A stretch of 64,000 nt of DNA from Rhizomys pruinosus (taxonomy: Eukaryota > Chordata > Mammalia > Rodentia > Spalacidae). Both the position numbers and the translations under genes were made by a program. The first letter of the stretch is position 1, and each line of letters opens with the position of its first letter. Under the pieces are notes generated by a model. It was not told where the DNA came from. It worked only from the letters and a program-made list of their open reading frames with translations, and ran no database searches. Location: positions 261,519 through 325,518 of the forward strand of contig VZQC01006658.1 of assembly GCA_009823505.1 (NCBI GenBank). The letters are read 5' to 3'. Of this stretch, positions 1 through 9,176 are shown piece by piece.

Positions 1-39
1 CCTGTTGAGTTCTGGGATTAAAGGTGTGCACACCTAGCT
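1..39 (-). mobile_element. B1 SINE fragment, antisense
   Basis: Antisense B1 head (GATTAAAGGTGTGCAC...ACCTAGC) cut by the window edge. It lies in the Tulp3 intron before the first visible exon. Confidence 0.75.
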
Positions 40-54
40 TTCTTTCTACCTCTT

Positions 55-165
55 TCTTGACATGGTCTCATTACTTTGCCTAGGCTGGCCACAAACTCCA
101 GACATTACACCTCAATCTCCCAAGTGTCAGGACATGCATGTGCAGGCATGTTCCACTTCACTTCC
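55..165 (-). mobile_element. old B1-like SINE, antisense
   Basis: Degenerate B1 order is visible: GACATGGTCTCATTACTTTG, GGCTGGCCACAAACTCC, then TCCCAAGTGTCAGGAC. Too diverged to assign a subfamily. Confidence 0.5.
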
Positions 166-298
166 CATTTTAAGATCTCTTGACTTGGTGCTCTGACATT
201 GGCAGCCTCTCATGTGCCCAAGGACATTTCCTAAAAAAACAGACATGATCTCTTTTTCCATTTTTATTTCCAATTCTGCCTTATTTTCTCTCTTTCAG

Positions 299-397
299 GA
301 AACAAATGTACTTGGATTTAAAGGTCCTAGGAAAATGTCTGTGATCATTCCAGGAATGAATATGAATCATGAACGGATCCTGTTTCGGCCACGGAAT
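299..397 (+). CDS. Tulp3: Tulp3 coding exon (tubby domain, third from last)
   Basis: This 99-bp exon encodes 33 residues of the tubby domain, ETNVLGFKGPRKMSVIIPGM and onwards to ...RPRN. The acceptor is a pyrimidine tract ending CTTTCAG|GAA at 298/299 and the donor is AAT|GTAAGA at 397/398; both boundaries are phase 0. The segment NVLGFKGPRKMSVIIPGM is a hallmark of TUB/TULP proteins. TULP3 binds phosphoinositides through this domain and couples cargo, including ciliary GPCRs, to the IFT-A complex at the cilium (family knowledge). I choose TULP3 over TUB/TULP1 because the next exons read [15 protein letters not shown] and [14 protein letters not shown], the TULP3-type wording. Earlier exons lie upstream of the window. 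Open frame upstream of 299 is intron. Confidence 0.93.
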
Positions 398-453
398 GTA
401 AGAATGAACATATTTATTCATAGTGAGACCATGTGTCAATAAATGAAAAAATA

Positions 454-612
454 GCAGGGCGTGGTGGCACACTCCTTTAATCCCAGCACTTGGGAGGTAG
501 AGGCAGGTGGATCGTTGTGAGTTCAACGCCAGCTTGGTCTATATAGCAAGCTTCAGGCCAGCTGGGAATAAAGGGAACCCTGTCTCAAAAAAAGACCAAA
601 AAAAAAAAATTT
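454..612 (+). mobile_element. B1 SINE, sense
   Basis: Runs from GCAGGGCGTGGTGGCAC to CCCTGTCTCAAAAAAAGACC plus an A-tail. It is in the Tulp3 intron and faces an antisense B1 12 bp downstream. Confidence 0.88.
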
Positions 613-624
613 ATCAACAAATGT

Positions 625-791
625 CTTTTTTTTTTTTTTGGTCTTTTTGGTCTTTTTGAGACACGGTCTCCCTGTAGCTCTGGCTGTCCTGGAACTCACT
701 CTGTGGACCAGGCTGGCCTTGAACTCACAAAGATCCACCTGCCTCTGCCTCCCAAGTGCTAGGATTAAAGGCATGCACCACCACACCCAGC
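625..791 (-). mobile_element. B1 SINE, antisense, abutting Tulp3 acceptor
   Basis: T-run, GGTCTTTTTGAGACACGGTC, then the full B1 body to ACCACACCCAGC. It ends 25 bp before the AG of the next Tulp3 exon, so the likely branch-point region lies at its edge. Confidence 0.9.
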
Positions 792-816
792 TTGACAAAG
801 TAATACTTTTCACCAG

Positions 817-988
817 GAACATGAAAGCTTGCTTTCAAAGTGGCAGAACAAGTCCATGGAAAACCTGATCGAACTGCACAACAAGGCCCCGGTGTGGAAT
901 GACGACACGCAGTCCTATGTCCTGAACTTCCATGGCCGTGTTACTCAGGCTTCCGTGAAAAACTTTCAGATAGTCCATGGAAATGACC
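817..988 (+). CDS. Tulp3: Tulp3 coding exon (tubby domain, penultimate)
   Basis: A 172-bp exon starting in phase 0 after TTTTCACCAG and ending in phase 1 at GACC|GTAAGC (988/989). Its 57 full codons read [20 protein letters not shown] and on through the very conserved [20 protein letters not shown], then [10 protein letters not shown]; the last base begins the Pro codon completed by the next exon. This is the beta-barrel core of the tubby domain. The donor corresponds to the junction before the final exon, the place where the classical mouse tub mutation hits the paralogue Tub; here the donor is intact. The polypyrimidine tract at the acceptor is weak (GTAATACTTTTCACCAG), and an antisense B1 sits directly upstream. 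Confidence 0.95.
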
Positions 989-1369
989 GTAAGCCCACAG
1001 GAAGGCCTGGGTGGGAACGGCAGGAAAGGTGCTCTGACCAGATGTGGAAGTGAACACTTCCCACCACTGATAGGAAGCTATGTTAGGCGGGAATGAGTTA
1101 GAGAAATAGTTTCTGTGGAAAGCCAAAACAACACTTTAGGGGAAAGCACGAGCAACTTCTGTAGCACATCAAAGAAGCCCTGGGTCTTGGACACAGGTGC
1201 AAGTGGCCTCAGTAAGCCTGTGGCTACAGCCACAAAGCAGACCTGTTCCCTGCCAGGGACTCGAGACTTTACTTGAGCCCTTCATGCTAGTCAGGAATAG
1301 TGTCCCAGTCATTCCCAGGGGGTAGAATGGAACTAGAAACTTAGATTTGGGTTTTTCTTTTCTTTCTTA

Positions 1370-1518
1370 TTTTTATTTTTTTTTGAGACAGGGTCTCCCT
1401 TTAGTCCAAGCTGGCCTGAAACTTGCTGCGTGGGCCAGGCTGGCTTTGAACTCACAGAGATCCGCCTGTCTCTGCTTCCCGATTGCTGGGAGTAAAGGCA
1501 TGTGCCACCACGCCTGGC
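1370..1518 (-). mobile_element. B1 SINE, antisense
   Basis: T-rich start, GAGACAGGGTCTCCCTTTAG, body, and end GCCACCACGCCTGGC. It is in the last Tulp3 intron. The preceding 989-1369 stretch of this intron shows no repeat or gene. Confidence 0.88.
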
Positions 1519-1520
1519 AG

Positions 1521-1637
1521 ATTTTTATTTTTTGAGACAGGGTCTTGCTAATGTAAGCCAGGCTATTCTAGAATTTGGATCCTCCTGCCTCAGCCTTCTG
1601 AGTCCTGGATTTCAGGTGTGTGCCACTGCACCTAGCT
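1521..1637 (-). mobile_element. old B1-like SINE, antisense
   Basis: Starts TTTTTGAGACAGGGTCTTGC and ends GTGCCACTGCACCTAGC. It is more diverged than its neighbour and directly abuts it. Confidence 0.65.
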
Positions 1638-1667
1638 ACACGTTTCCTACTTAACTATTTATTATAT

Positions 1668-1742
1668 CGTATATGGTGCTAGGAGTGGAACTCCACACCT
1701 AGCTCATCCTAGGTAGATGTGTTACTACTGAGCCCTTGGCTG
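1668..1742 (-). mobile_element. ID/B4-like SINE fragment, antisense
   Basis: Resembles the antisense tRNA-like part of ID/B4 elements (GCTAGGAGTGGAACTCCA ... TACTGAGCCCTTGGC). Weak match by eye. Confidence 0.4.
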
Positions 1743-1837
1743 CCGATTTGAAATCGAACTTGGGGTTAACCTGTTGGGAGGATTTTCCCCAGTACAACCA
1801 CATTAGCTTCTAACACCTACTTTCTTTCTGTCTCTAG

Positions 1838-1971
1838 CTGACTACATAGTCATGCAGTTTGGACGTGTGGCTGATGACGTGTTCACACTAGACTACAACT
1901 ACCCACTCTGTGCACTTCAGGCCTTTGCCATTGGGCTGTCGAGCTTTGACAGCAAACTGGCATGTGAATGA
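1838..1971 (+). CDS. Tulp3: Tulp3 terminal coding exon
   Basis: Acceptor TTTCTTTCTGTCTCTAG|CT at 1837/1838. The first two bases complete a Pro codon (phase 1), followed by 43 codons [20 protein letters not shown] ... [10 protein letters not shown] and the stop TGA at 1969-1971. The C-terminal stretch [20 protein letters not shown] is the hydrophobic helix that threads the tubby beta-barrel (family knowledge) and is the universal ending of TUB/TULP proteins. The CDS therefore ends here without frameshift. [14 protein letters not shown] supports TULP3 rather than TUB, which has VAEDVFTMDYNYPL. Confidence 0.96.
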
Positions 1972-2087
1972 GAAGCACTGGGGTCGGGGGCTTCCTGACT
2001 GCAGAACTTCCAGGAGCCAGAAGCCACAGCCCTCAGCCCTGCCCCGGACACTAAGAGCAATGTTCTGCCCCCTTTTGTGATGATCTG

Positions 2088-2178
2088 AGTGTGCGTGTGT
2101 AGAAGTGTATGTGTGTGTATACATACATATATACATGTATGTGTGTGTATACACATGGATACACATACACTCACACCT
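2088..2178. repeat. TG/CA-rich microsatellite
   Basis: Interrupted TG repeats with TATACA blocks, inside the Tulp3 3'UTR. Confidence 0.9.
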
Positions 2179-2355
2179 CCTCTGGTCTTCAGAGATCACA
2201 GTTTGACAGGGGTGAGAGATGGCTTGCAGCCCAGGGAGGTGATTCCAGGGCACACTGGTGACCCCTCATCCCATTCCTGGCCGATCTGTGCTTCAGATTT
2301 CCCATGCTTGGGAACTTCCACAGACTTGGGTTCTGAAGATTAAATACTTGGGTCT

Positions 2356-2510
2356 TGCTGGGTAAGGTGGCACATGCCTTTAATCCCAGCACTTGGGAGG
2401 CAGAATCAGGTTGATCTGTGAGTTCAAGGCCAGCCTGATCTACATATCAAGTTGCAGCCCAGCCAGGACAACATAGTGAGACCCTGTCTTAAAAAGCCAA
2501 AAACAGACAA
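2356..2510 (+). mobile_element. B1 SINE, sense
   Basis: GCTGGGTAAGGTGGCACATG to CCCTGTCTTAAAAAGCC. In sense orientation in the Tulp3 3'UTR. Confidence 0.85.
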
Positions 2511-2523
2511 AATAGATGATAGA

Positions 2524-2567
<44 letters not shown>

Positions 2568-2569
2568 TA
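2511..2569. repeat. (GATA)n-(GACA)n compound microsatellite
   Basis: About six GATA units followed by about six GACA units, sitting between two B1 copies; probably grown from the A-tail of the first. Confidence 0.95.
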
Positions 2570-2570
2570 G

Positions 2571-2702
2571 CTGGGTGTGGTGGTGCACGACTTTAATCCT
2601 AGCACTTGGAGTTCAAGGCCAGCCTGGTCTACAGAGTGAGTGCCAGGACAGCTGGGGCTACAGGGAGACCCTGTCTTGAAAAGACCAAAAAAAAAAAAAA
2701 AG
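2571..2702 (+). mobile_element. B1 SINE, sense, internally deleted
   Basis: Head GCTGGGTGTGGTGGTGCACG jumps from CTAGCACTTGGAG straight to TTCAAGGCCAGCC, skipping roughly 25 bp around the B box. The 3' end is complete with an A-tail. Confidence 0.85.
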
Positions 2703-2791
2703 CCCCAAACAAAACAAAGTCCTTGGGTCTCCTTTTCCGAAGACCTTTTTAGAAGGGGGCTACTCCCTAAAATTGCCTTTAGTCCCTAAAA

Positions 2792-2996
2792 CAGGAGCCT
2801 GCAGACTTTTCCAGCCAGTGGTCTGATTGTGTCGCTTGTCCTGACTCAAATCAGCCTTGGTAGCACAAAAGCAGCCATACACAAATGAATGAACAATCCA
2901 CGTACAAATGAATGTAGCTGTGTTCCAATAAAGCTTTATTTATAAAGTGGGCCACAGGCCAGGTTTGACCTGTGGGCTCCAGTTTGCTGGTCCCTG
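2792..2996. mobile_element. old hAT-Charlie (MER1-group) DNA transposon
   Basis: About 205 bp. It begins CAGGAGCCTGCAGACTTTT and ends AGTTTGCTGGTCCCTG, imperfect inverted ends typical of MER1-group elements. The inside contains the family's GTGTTCCAATAAAGCTTTAT and GGCCACAGGCCAGGTTTGAC blocks. Ancient, shared-mammal type. Confidence 0.75.
2927..2932 (+). terminator. AATAAA supplied by the hAT element
   Basis: A canonical poly(A) hexamer within the transposon, about 960 bp after the Tulp3 stop; a possible proximal poly(A) site. Usage unknown. Confidence 0.35.
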
Positions 2997-4104
2997 TCTC
3001 AAGGGCTGGAGCATCTTTCAGAACAGGCATGTGGTCACAGAACTGTGAGTGGAGAATGGACAGGTCTCAGGAGCAGCAGGTCCGCCCTGAACCTCGAGAG
3101 TGTTTACCTCACGGTGACATGCCTCTGGAGTGTCAAATCTACCAACAGGGCTAGGAATACCCAAAGTCTGTTATCATGGCAACGGATGCAGGCTTTTTTT
3201 CAGGGAGAACGTGGCACCAGCTTATTCCCCAGGGCCTGGAAAGGCTCCAATGTCCCAGCCCCCTCTCATTTCCTTTAAATCCCCAAGAGCAGGTTGGTGG
3301 CCACCCATCTCAATGAAGTGGCTGTGCCAGCCCTCAGCAGTCTGAGACTCTGCTGAACGCCTTGCTCTCCAAGGTCCTAGTCAGTGTCCTTGACAGGAGA
3401 TTGCAGGAGAGGCTGGCCATGCCACAGACCTGAGCTCCGCCTGCCCTTCATCTTTAAAGCCTGACCCAAAGTACAGATGCTGCCTGGATCACAGAGGCTT
3501 CGAGAGTTCACACCTCCCAGTAAATCATGACTTCCTCTAGCACAGCAGCCCAGAGTGTTATCTGAACTGGAGCATTCCAGAACTGTAAATTCTGCATTGG
3601 GTGGTGTCCCACTCCTATGCTGCTATTGGCATGGGGCAGGGAGCCCTTGGCTGCTGCTTCAAGGTCGCGCCCACGTGGAGGACATGCCTGCGCCCCCACT
3701 TCCTCTGGCTCCTTGTTCTGCATCAAGCAGCCATGTGATGGCGTGAGAGCTGGGAGGTGACCACATGGCCTCACCCCGACAGCAGGTCCTGCCCGTCCCT
3801 TCCTGTGCTGCTGCTATCTACTCAGACGTGCTTCCCATAAGTGCCTCAGTTATACAAGTGCCCTGGATCCTGTCACCTCTGCCACCTGTCGTCCTTATAC
3901 ATGGCCTGACAAGCCACCTTTGTCAAGCAGAGAGAACTGCTCACTTCTCTCTAGTTGAAGGGCACCACAGGTCGGGGGTCATGGGCTACTGGGTCTGATC
4001 TTTGCAGCTTAGAGAACTGAACACCCCCATATCATGGGTTTCTGTTTGAGTATGCAGGTGACTGGTTTTACATAAATCATATTTATACCTTTGTATGCTA
4101 CAGA

Positions 4105-4110
4105 AATAAA
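4105..4110 (+). terminator. Tulp3: probable main Tulp3 poly(A) signal
   Basis: CAGAAATAAAGATAATTTC with a U/GU-rich stretch (TGTTCTGTGGTGAC) downstream, at the end of the repeat-free 3'UTR. The best candidate for the distal mRNA end. Confidence 0.6.
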
Positions 4111-4412
4111 GATAATTTCTATAAAATGTATCACAGGGTCCCATCCCTCTGTTCTTCCTGTCATGTTCTGTGGTGACAGTCTTCAGTCCTGGGGCATCAC
4201 AGACAAAAGGAGATGATGTAGACACAGCTCAGCCTGGATCTCAGATCTTCCTGCACAGATGATGAAACAGCTGAGAGTGCAAGGGGCCATGCATGGGTGG
4301 GATTCACGTCATTCCGGACGCCTGCCCTGGTGGGCACCTGCTGCACTGGTGGGCTTCCCAGAACTTTTGCACTGGAATCTTTTAGGGACTCAGCAAAACA
4401 ACTGAAGTAGTG

Positions 4413-4622
4413 GCTGGAGAGATGGCTTAGCAGGTAAGAGCACTGGCTGTACTTTCAGAGTACCCAGGTTCAAGTCCCAGCACCCAGATGGCAGCTAACA
4501 GTGGTTATGGACAGTTCCATAGGAGTCTGACACCCTCTTCTGACTGCTGTGGGCATTGTGTGGCATGGGTACATTTACATACATGTAGGCAATACACACA
4601 TAAAATATAAAAACTTAAAACC
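4413..4622 (+). mobile_element. B3-type SINE, sense
   Basis: GGCTGGAGAGATGGCTTAGC (A-box region), CAGGTTCAAGTCCCAGCACC (B-box region), CTGACACCCTCTTCTGAC, and an A-rich tail. Confidence 0.88.
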
Positions 4623-4628
4623 ATTAAT

Positions 4629-4745
4629 ATTGCTGGACTATGGCTGTACCTATAATCAGAGCACTGGTGAGACTGAGGCAGGAGGATTGCCTCAAGTTTG
4701 AAGTCTGATGGCTACAAAGTAAGACCCTGTCTTAGAAAACAAACT
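4629..4745 (+). mobile_element. old B1-like SINE, sense
   Basis: GCTGGACTATGGCTGTACC ... AAGACCCTGTCTTAGAAAAC; a diverged proto-B1-like copy. Confidence 0.6.
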
Positions 4746-4767
4746 ATTGACTAAAGAAACAAAAGCA

Positions 4768-5001
4768 GGGGCTGGAGAGATGGCCTAGCGGTTAAGAGTG
4801 CCAACTGCTCTTACAGAGGACCCGGGTTTCAATCCCCAGCACCCACATGACGGCTGAGAACCGTCTTTAACTCCAGTTCCTGGGGAATCCGACACCTTCT
4901 TCTGACCTCCGTGGCATTGCATGACACAGGTACACAAACCTACATGCAGACAGTACATTCATACACATACAAAAATTTAAAAAAAATTTTAATTTAAAAA
5001 A
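4768..5001 (+). mobile_element. B3-type SINE, sense
   Basis: Full-length copy GGGGCTGGAGAGATGGCCTA to an A/T-rich tail. It lacks the internal AACTCCAGTTCCAGG duplication seen in other copies. Confidence 0.92.
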
Positions 5002-5008
5002 CAAAAGC

Positions 5009-5155
5009 AAGCTAGGTGTGGTGGCACACACCTTTGGTCCCAGCACTCAGGAAGCAGAGGCAGGCAGATCTCCATGAGATTGAGGCCAGCCTGGTCTAAA
5101 AGAGTTCCAGGCCAGCTGGGGCTATAGGAAGACCATGTCTCAAAAAAGAAAAACC
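5009..5155 (+). mobile_element. B1 SINE, sense
   Basis: GCTAGGTGTGGTGGCACACA to CATGTCTCAAAAAAG. 5156-5244 holds nothing recognised. Confidence 0.88.
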
Positions 5156-5244
5156 TTGTTAGGCTATCTCTCAGAATCCTGTGCACAACTACTTTGGGAA
5201 TCTGCCTTTCCCACTTAATAAATCATGAATGTTTCTGGCTGAAA

Positions 5245-5434
5245 ACCTCAGGGGTTATGAGGACAAGCTGCTCTTGCAGAAGACCCAGGCTCAGTTCCCA
5301 GCACCTACATGGCAGCTAACAACCACCTGTAACTCCAGTTCCAGGACCCAACGCCCTCTTATGGCCATTGGGGGGAAATACAAGCACAGGTGCATATACA
5401 TGCAGGCAAAACACTCATACACAAAATAAAAATC
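5245..5434 (+). mobile_element. B3-type SINE, sense, 5' diverged
   Basis: Clear from CTGCTCTTGCAGAAGACCC through CATGGCAGCTAACAACCACC to CACTCATACACAAAATAAAA. Confidence 0.82.
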
Positions 5435-5440
5435 GTTGTG

Positions 5441-5606
5441 TCTTTTTTTTTTTTTTTTTTTGGTCTTTTTGAGATAGGGTGTCCCTTCAGTCCCAGCTGT
5501 CCTGGATCTCGATACATAGACCAAGCTGGCCTTGAACTCAACATGAGATCCACCTGCCTCTGCCTCCTGAGTGCTGGGATTGAAGACGTGCGCCACCATG
5601 CCCGGC
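5441..5606 (-). mobile_element. B1 SINE, antisense
   Basis: Twenty-T start, GGTCTTTTTGAGATAGGGTG, end CGCCACCATGCCCGGC. Confidence 0.92.
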
Positions 5607-5637
5607 AAAATAAAAATTGTTTTAAGAAATGGAGGGA

Positions 5638-5892
5638 GGGCTGGAGAGATGGCCTAGAAGTTAAGAGCGCCGACCACTCTTGCAGAGGACCCAGGTTCGA
5701 TCCCCAGCACCCACATGGCGGCCGAGAATCATCTGGGACTCCAATTCCAGGAGAACTCCAGTTCCGGGGGAGTCCGACACCCTCTTCTGACCTCTGCGGC
5801 ATTGCACGACACAGGCACACAAACTTGCATGCAGACAGTACATTCATACACATACAGAAATAAATAAAATTTAAAAAAATTTAAAAATAAAA
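5638..5892 (+). mobile_element. B3 SINE with internal duplication, sense
   Basis: Contains both AACTCC-type blocks (GGGACTCCAATTCCAGG then AGAACTCCAGTTCCGGG), followed by GCATTGCACGACACAGGC and the CATTCATACACATACAG end. Confidence 0.92.
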
Positions 5893-5969
5893 TGGAGGGA
5901 AGCGGGGAAAACATAAAGCCCAGGCTGAGAATAAAGTTCTTAGTAGCTTGGTTTTCTATTTTCATATGA

Positions 5970-6185
5970 TTTAAGATTTTTATTTTATGTGTAACGAGTA
6001 TTTTGCTACACATATGTAAGTGCAGCCATGCGTGCAGTGTCCAAGGAGGCCAGAAGAGGACTTCAGATCTCTTGGAGCTGGAGTTACAGATGGCTGTTAG
6101 CCACCCTGGGGGTGCTGGGAATGGAACTTGCATCCTCTGCAACAGTGGCCAGTGCTTTTAACCACAGCACCATCCCTTCAACCCC
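5970..6185 (-). mobile_element. B3-type SINE, antisense, diverged
   Basis: TTTTATTTTATGTGTAACG, GGAGGCCAGAAGAGGAC, GGTGCTGGGAATGGAAC, and an end near CACCATCCCTTCAACCCC. Confidence 0.75.
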
Positions 6186-6212
6186 TATTGTCACATAATT
6201 TTATGTGACTAA

Positions 6213-6450
6213 GGTACATTCCTGGCTATCCTTGAACTTGCTATGTAGACCAGGCTGGCCTAGAACTCAGAGATCTGCCTGCTTTTGCCTCCTGAGTGCT
6301 GGGATTAAAGGCATGTGCCCCTATGCCCATACTTTTTTGTTGCTGTTAAGACAGGGTCTCATGCAGCCCCAGACTAGCCTGGAACTGTGTAGTTGAGGAT
6401 GACCTGAACTTGTGATTCTCCTGCTTTGCCTGAATGCTGAAATTACAGGA
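6213..6450 (-). mobile_element. two diverged B1-like SINEs in tandem, antisense
   Basis: First copy about 6213-6330 (CTATGTAGACCAGGCTGGCC, GGATTAAAGGCATGTGCCC). Second about 6331-6450 (GACAGGGTCTCATGCAGCCC ... GAAATTACAGG). Confidence 0.7.
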
Positions 6451-6593
6451 CCTGACCAAACGGGCAACTTATTCTGTGGATGGCTATGTAAGTTGGGGTG
6501 TATGTGTGTGTTCATGGGCACATGTTTTCAGGTATACATGCATATGGAAGCCAGAGGTCAACCTCAAGCATTGTTCTTAGGTTCCATCCTCCG

Positions 6594-6761
6594 TTTTTTT
6601 TTTTTTTTTTTTTTTTTTGGTGTTTTCGAGACAGGGTCTCCCTATAGCCCCAGCTGTCCTGGAACTCACTCTATAGACCAGGCTGGCCTTGAACTCACAA
6701 AGATCTGCCTGCCTCTGCCTCCCAAATGCTAGGATTAAAGGCGTGCGCCACCATGCCCGGC
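6594..6761 (-). mobile_element. B1 SINE, antisense
   Basis: A 26-T run, GGTGTTTTCGAGACAGGG, complete body to GCCACCATGCCCGGC. Confidence 0.93.
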
Positions 6762-6767
6762 TCCTGT

Positions 6768-6965
6768 TCTGTTTTTAGAGACAAGGTTTCACTAAGGTGA
6801 GGTTCCCAGAAGAGGCTTCTCCTCCTGGTCTGTGACTCCAGGGATCTCATGCAACCTCAGCACTGGGATTGCAAAGGACAAGCCAGGCTTTTTTATGAGT
6901 TGAATTCAGGATTTCATGCTCACATGGTAAGCACTTCACCAACTGAGCCATCTTTTCCAGCCCCC
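6768..6965 (-). mobile_element. B4-like SINE, antisense, diverged
   Basis: A B1-like part (AGAGACAAGGTTTCACT ... CACTGGGATTGCAAAGG) followed by a tRNA-like end (CTTCACCAACTGAGCCATC ... CAGCCCC); B4 architecture. Confidence 0.5.
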
Positions 6966-7093
6966 AATAAGAGGGTTTCCCTGTAGCCCCAGCTGGCCTA
7001 CAACTCACTGTATAGACCATGCTGTCTCGATTGATCCACCTGCTTCTGCCTCCCAAGTGCTGGGATAAAAGGTGTGTGCCACCAAGCCAGGCA
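6966..7093 (-). mobile_element. B1 SINE, antisense
   Basis: GGGTTTCCCTGTAGCCCC to GTGTGCCACCAAGCCAGGC, lacking the T-run. 7094-7334 shows no repeat or gene. Confidence 0.8.
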
Positions 7094-7334
7094 ATATCTG
7101 TTTTACCGTGTATATATCATGACAAGTTGACACTTGTCAAATCTGTTGTATCTATAGATAACTTTCTTAGGACACACAGACATCTTGCTCCACAGAGGAA
7201 ACACCGGGACACTGCAAGCTGCCTTGTTCTCCTCAGCGTCTGGTTCCTCTGCACACAATACTACTGCTTAGCTCTCCATTTAATCATAAGGTTTGTGAAA
7301 TTTTTTTCTTGTTTACTAAATCTGTCTTGGGGAG

Positions 7335-7480
7335 CAGCATGGTAGCACATGCTTGCTATTCCAGCACTCCAGAGTCAAAGGCTGGGAAAACAGGCTGAGG
7401 CTGAAAAATGTAGAGCCTTTGAGGCCAACCTGGGCTATGCAGCAGGACAAAAAAGTTCTACAGTCTACAAGAGTGCCAGG
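7335..7480 (+). mobile_element. old B1-like SINE, sense
   Basis: GCAGCATGGTAGCACATGC ... GAGGCCAACCTGGGCTATG; diverged and cut by the younger B3 downstream. Confidence 0.55.
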
Positions 7481-7484
7481 ATAC

Positions 7485-7741
7485 GGGGCTGGAGAGATGG
7501 CCTAGTGGTTAAGAGTGACGACCGCTCTTACAGAGGACCCGGGTTCGATCCCCAGCACCCACATGGCAGCTAAGAACCGTCTGTAACTCCAATTCCGGGA
7601 GAACTCCAGTTCCAGGGGAATCCGAGACCCTCTTCTGACCTCCGCGGCATTGCACGACACGGGTGCACAAACCTACATGCAGACAGTACATTCATACACA
7701 TACAAAAAATAAATAAAATTAATAAAAAAGTAATTAAAAAA
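7485..7741 (+). mobile_element. young B3 SINE with internal duplication, sense
   Basis: Flanked by a perfect 16-bp TSD, AAGAGTGCCAGGATAC (7469-7484 and 7742-7757). Carries the duplicated AACTCC block, GGCATTGCACGACACGGG, and an A/T-rich tail with AATAAA. Confidence 0.95.
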
Positions 7742-7989
7742 AAGAGTGCCAGGATACAAAAGGAATTTGCCTTTGTTGCTTTGGAAGAAAGTAAGACGGT
7801 TTTCTTCTGCCATCTAGTGGTCAATGGTCAATGATGCTCATTACATGTTCATTAAAAAACAAGACAAAACAAAAAAACAAACGAAAGACCAGTGCAGACT
7901 ATCTAGGTAACGTTATCCTAAAGCACTTCCTGACCACCACACGGACATGTGTTACAACATAACTTCTAAAGGTCTGTTTCCTCTTTTGG

Positions 7990-8055
7990 GTGTGGGGGAT
8001 TAAGTCTTGGGTGTTTTTGTGGAAGCCCTCATCACTAAGCTACACCCCTGGCCCT
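7990..8055 (-). mobile_element. ID/B4-like fragment, antisense
   Basis: GTGTGGGGGATTAAGTC ... CATCACTAAGCTACACCCC. The T-less A-rich stretch at 7851-7890 before it is simple sequence. Confidence 0.4.
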
Positions 8056-8098
8056 AAATACTTTTAAAGTAAACTTAGTTTTCTAGGAATATTCATCA

Positions 8099-8543
8099 GG
8101 GGATGCAGAAATGGCTCAGCAGTTAAGAGCACTGTGCTCTTTAAAAAAATTTTTTTTTATTAATTTTATTTCTGTATGTGTATGAATGTACTGTCTGCAT
8201 GCAAGTTTGTGCACCCGTGTCGTGCAATGCCGCGGAGGTCAGAAGAGGGTGTCGGATTCTCCTGGAACTGGAGTTCTCCTAGAACTGGAGTGGGTGCTGG
8301 GGATTGAACCCGGGTCCTCTGTAAGCGCTGTCGGCGCTCTTAACCCCTAGGCAATCTCTCCAGCCCGAGCACTGTGCTCTTGTAGAGGACCGGGGTTCAG
8401 TTCCCAGTACCCATACAACAGCTAACAACTGGGGTAGCTCTAGTTCTAGGGGACCCAGAGCCCTCCTCTGACCTCCAAGCATTGCATGAGAAGAGTACTC
8501 TTTCATACATGCAGGTAATATACTGATACACATAAAAAAATAA
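8099..8543 (+). mobile_element. B3-type SINE, sense, interrupted
   Basis: Head at 8099-8141 (GGGGATGCAGAAATGGCTCA), split by a nested antisense B3 at 8142-8366, resuming at 8367 and ending CTGATACACATAAAAAA. Confidence 0.85.
8142..8366 (-). mobile_element. nested B3 SINE, antisense
   Basis: Inserted in the sense B3 with a perfect 15-bp TSD, GAGCACTGTGCTCTT (8127-8141 and 8367-8381). Ends CTAGGCAATCTCTCCAGCCC. Confidence 0.95.
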
Positions 8544-8638
8544 TCAGTATGGTTGAAAGTGGGTTACTATATGTGGGTCTTTGCCCCAGCCCTGATGTTA
8601 ACCTCACATTCCATACTTTGTCCCACCTCTATTTTTTA

Positions 8639-8874
8639 ATTTGCATATATGTGTATAAATATATTTATTATTATGCGTATGGGTGTATTGCATGCATATA
8701 TGTAAGTGCACCTGAGTCGTGCAGCACTGCTCCCAGAGGTCACAAGAGGTAGTTAGATCTCCTAGAACTGGAGTTTGCACAGTTGCTAGCTGCCATGTGG
8801 GTGCTGGGAATCGAACCAAAGTCTTCTGCAAGAGCACTCAGTGCTCTTAACCTCTGAGCCATCTCTTCAGCCCA
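8639..8874 (-). mobile_element. B3-type SINE, antisense
   Basis: Perfect 18-bp TSD TCCCACCTCTATTTTTTA (8621-8638 and 8875-8892). Body GGTGCTGGGAATCGAACC, end GAGCCATCTCTTCAGCCCA. Confidence 0.95.
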
Positions 8875-8937
8875 TCCCACCTCTATTTTTTACTTTCAAT
8901 AACCCAGTAGGTTAAACAGCACTGACACCCCCCCCCC

Positions 8938-9045
8938 CAGGGTCTCCCTGTAGCCCCAGCTGGCCTGGAGCTCACTCTGTAGACCAGTCGGGACTTGAAC
9001 TCACAGAGATCCACCTGCCTCTGCCTCCAGAGTGCTGGGATTAAA
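8938..9045 (-). mobile_element. B1 SINE, antisense, 3' truncated
   Basis: Begins inside B1 after a C-run (8930-8938): AGGGTCTCCCTGTAGCCCC, ending near GGGGCGCGCTGCC. 9046-9176 holds nothing clear. Confidence 0.8.
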
Positions 9046-9176
9046 AAGGGGCGCGCTGCCCTGCGGACTTTTGGTCCATCAGACCCAAACTCCTTCTCAT
9101 ACTCCCTTAAACACAGTGCGCCTGAGCAGAATAACAGGAGAAGAGTGCTCACAGACAGGTCCATGTGGGGAGACTG

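Larger units (their letters stand above)
1972..4130 (+). other. Tulp3: Tulp3 3'UTR (inferred extent)
   Basis: From the stop codon to just past an AATAAA at 4105. It carries a TG/CA microsatellite, two B1 copies, a GATA/GACA tract and an old hAT element in its first kilobase. 2997-4100 is single-copy-looking sequence without repeats or a convincing ORF. Extent is inferred from the poly(A) signal and repeat-free character; there is no transcript evidence here. Confidence 0.65.

Noticed and set aside
212..298. Upstream in-frame ATG making a 76-residue ORF over the first Tulp3 exon
   Set aside because: Sequence before 299 is intron with a good acceptor; the tubby reading starts at the exon edge.
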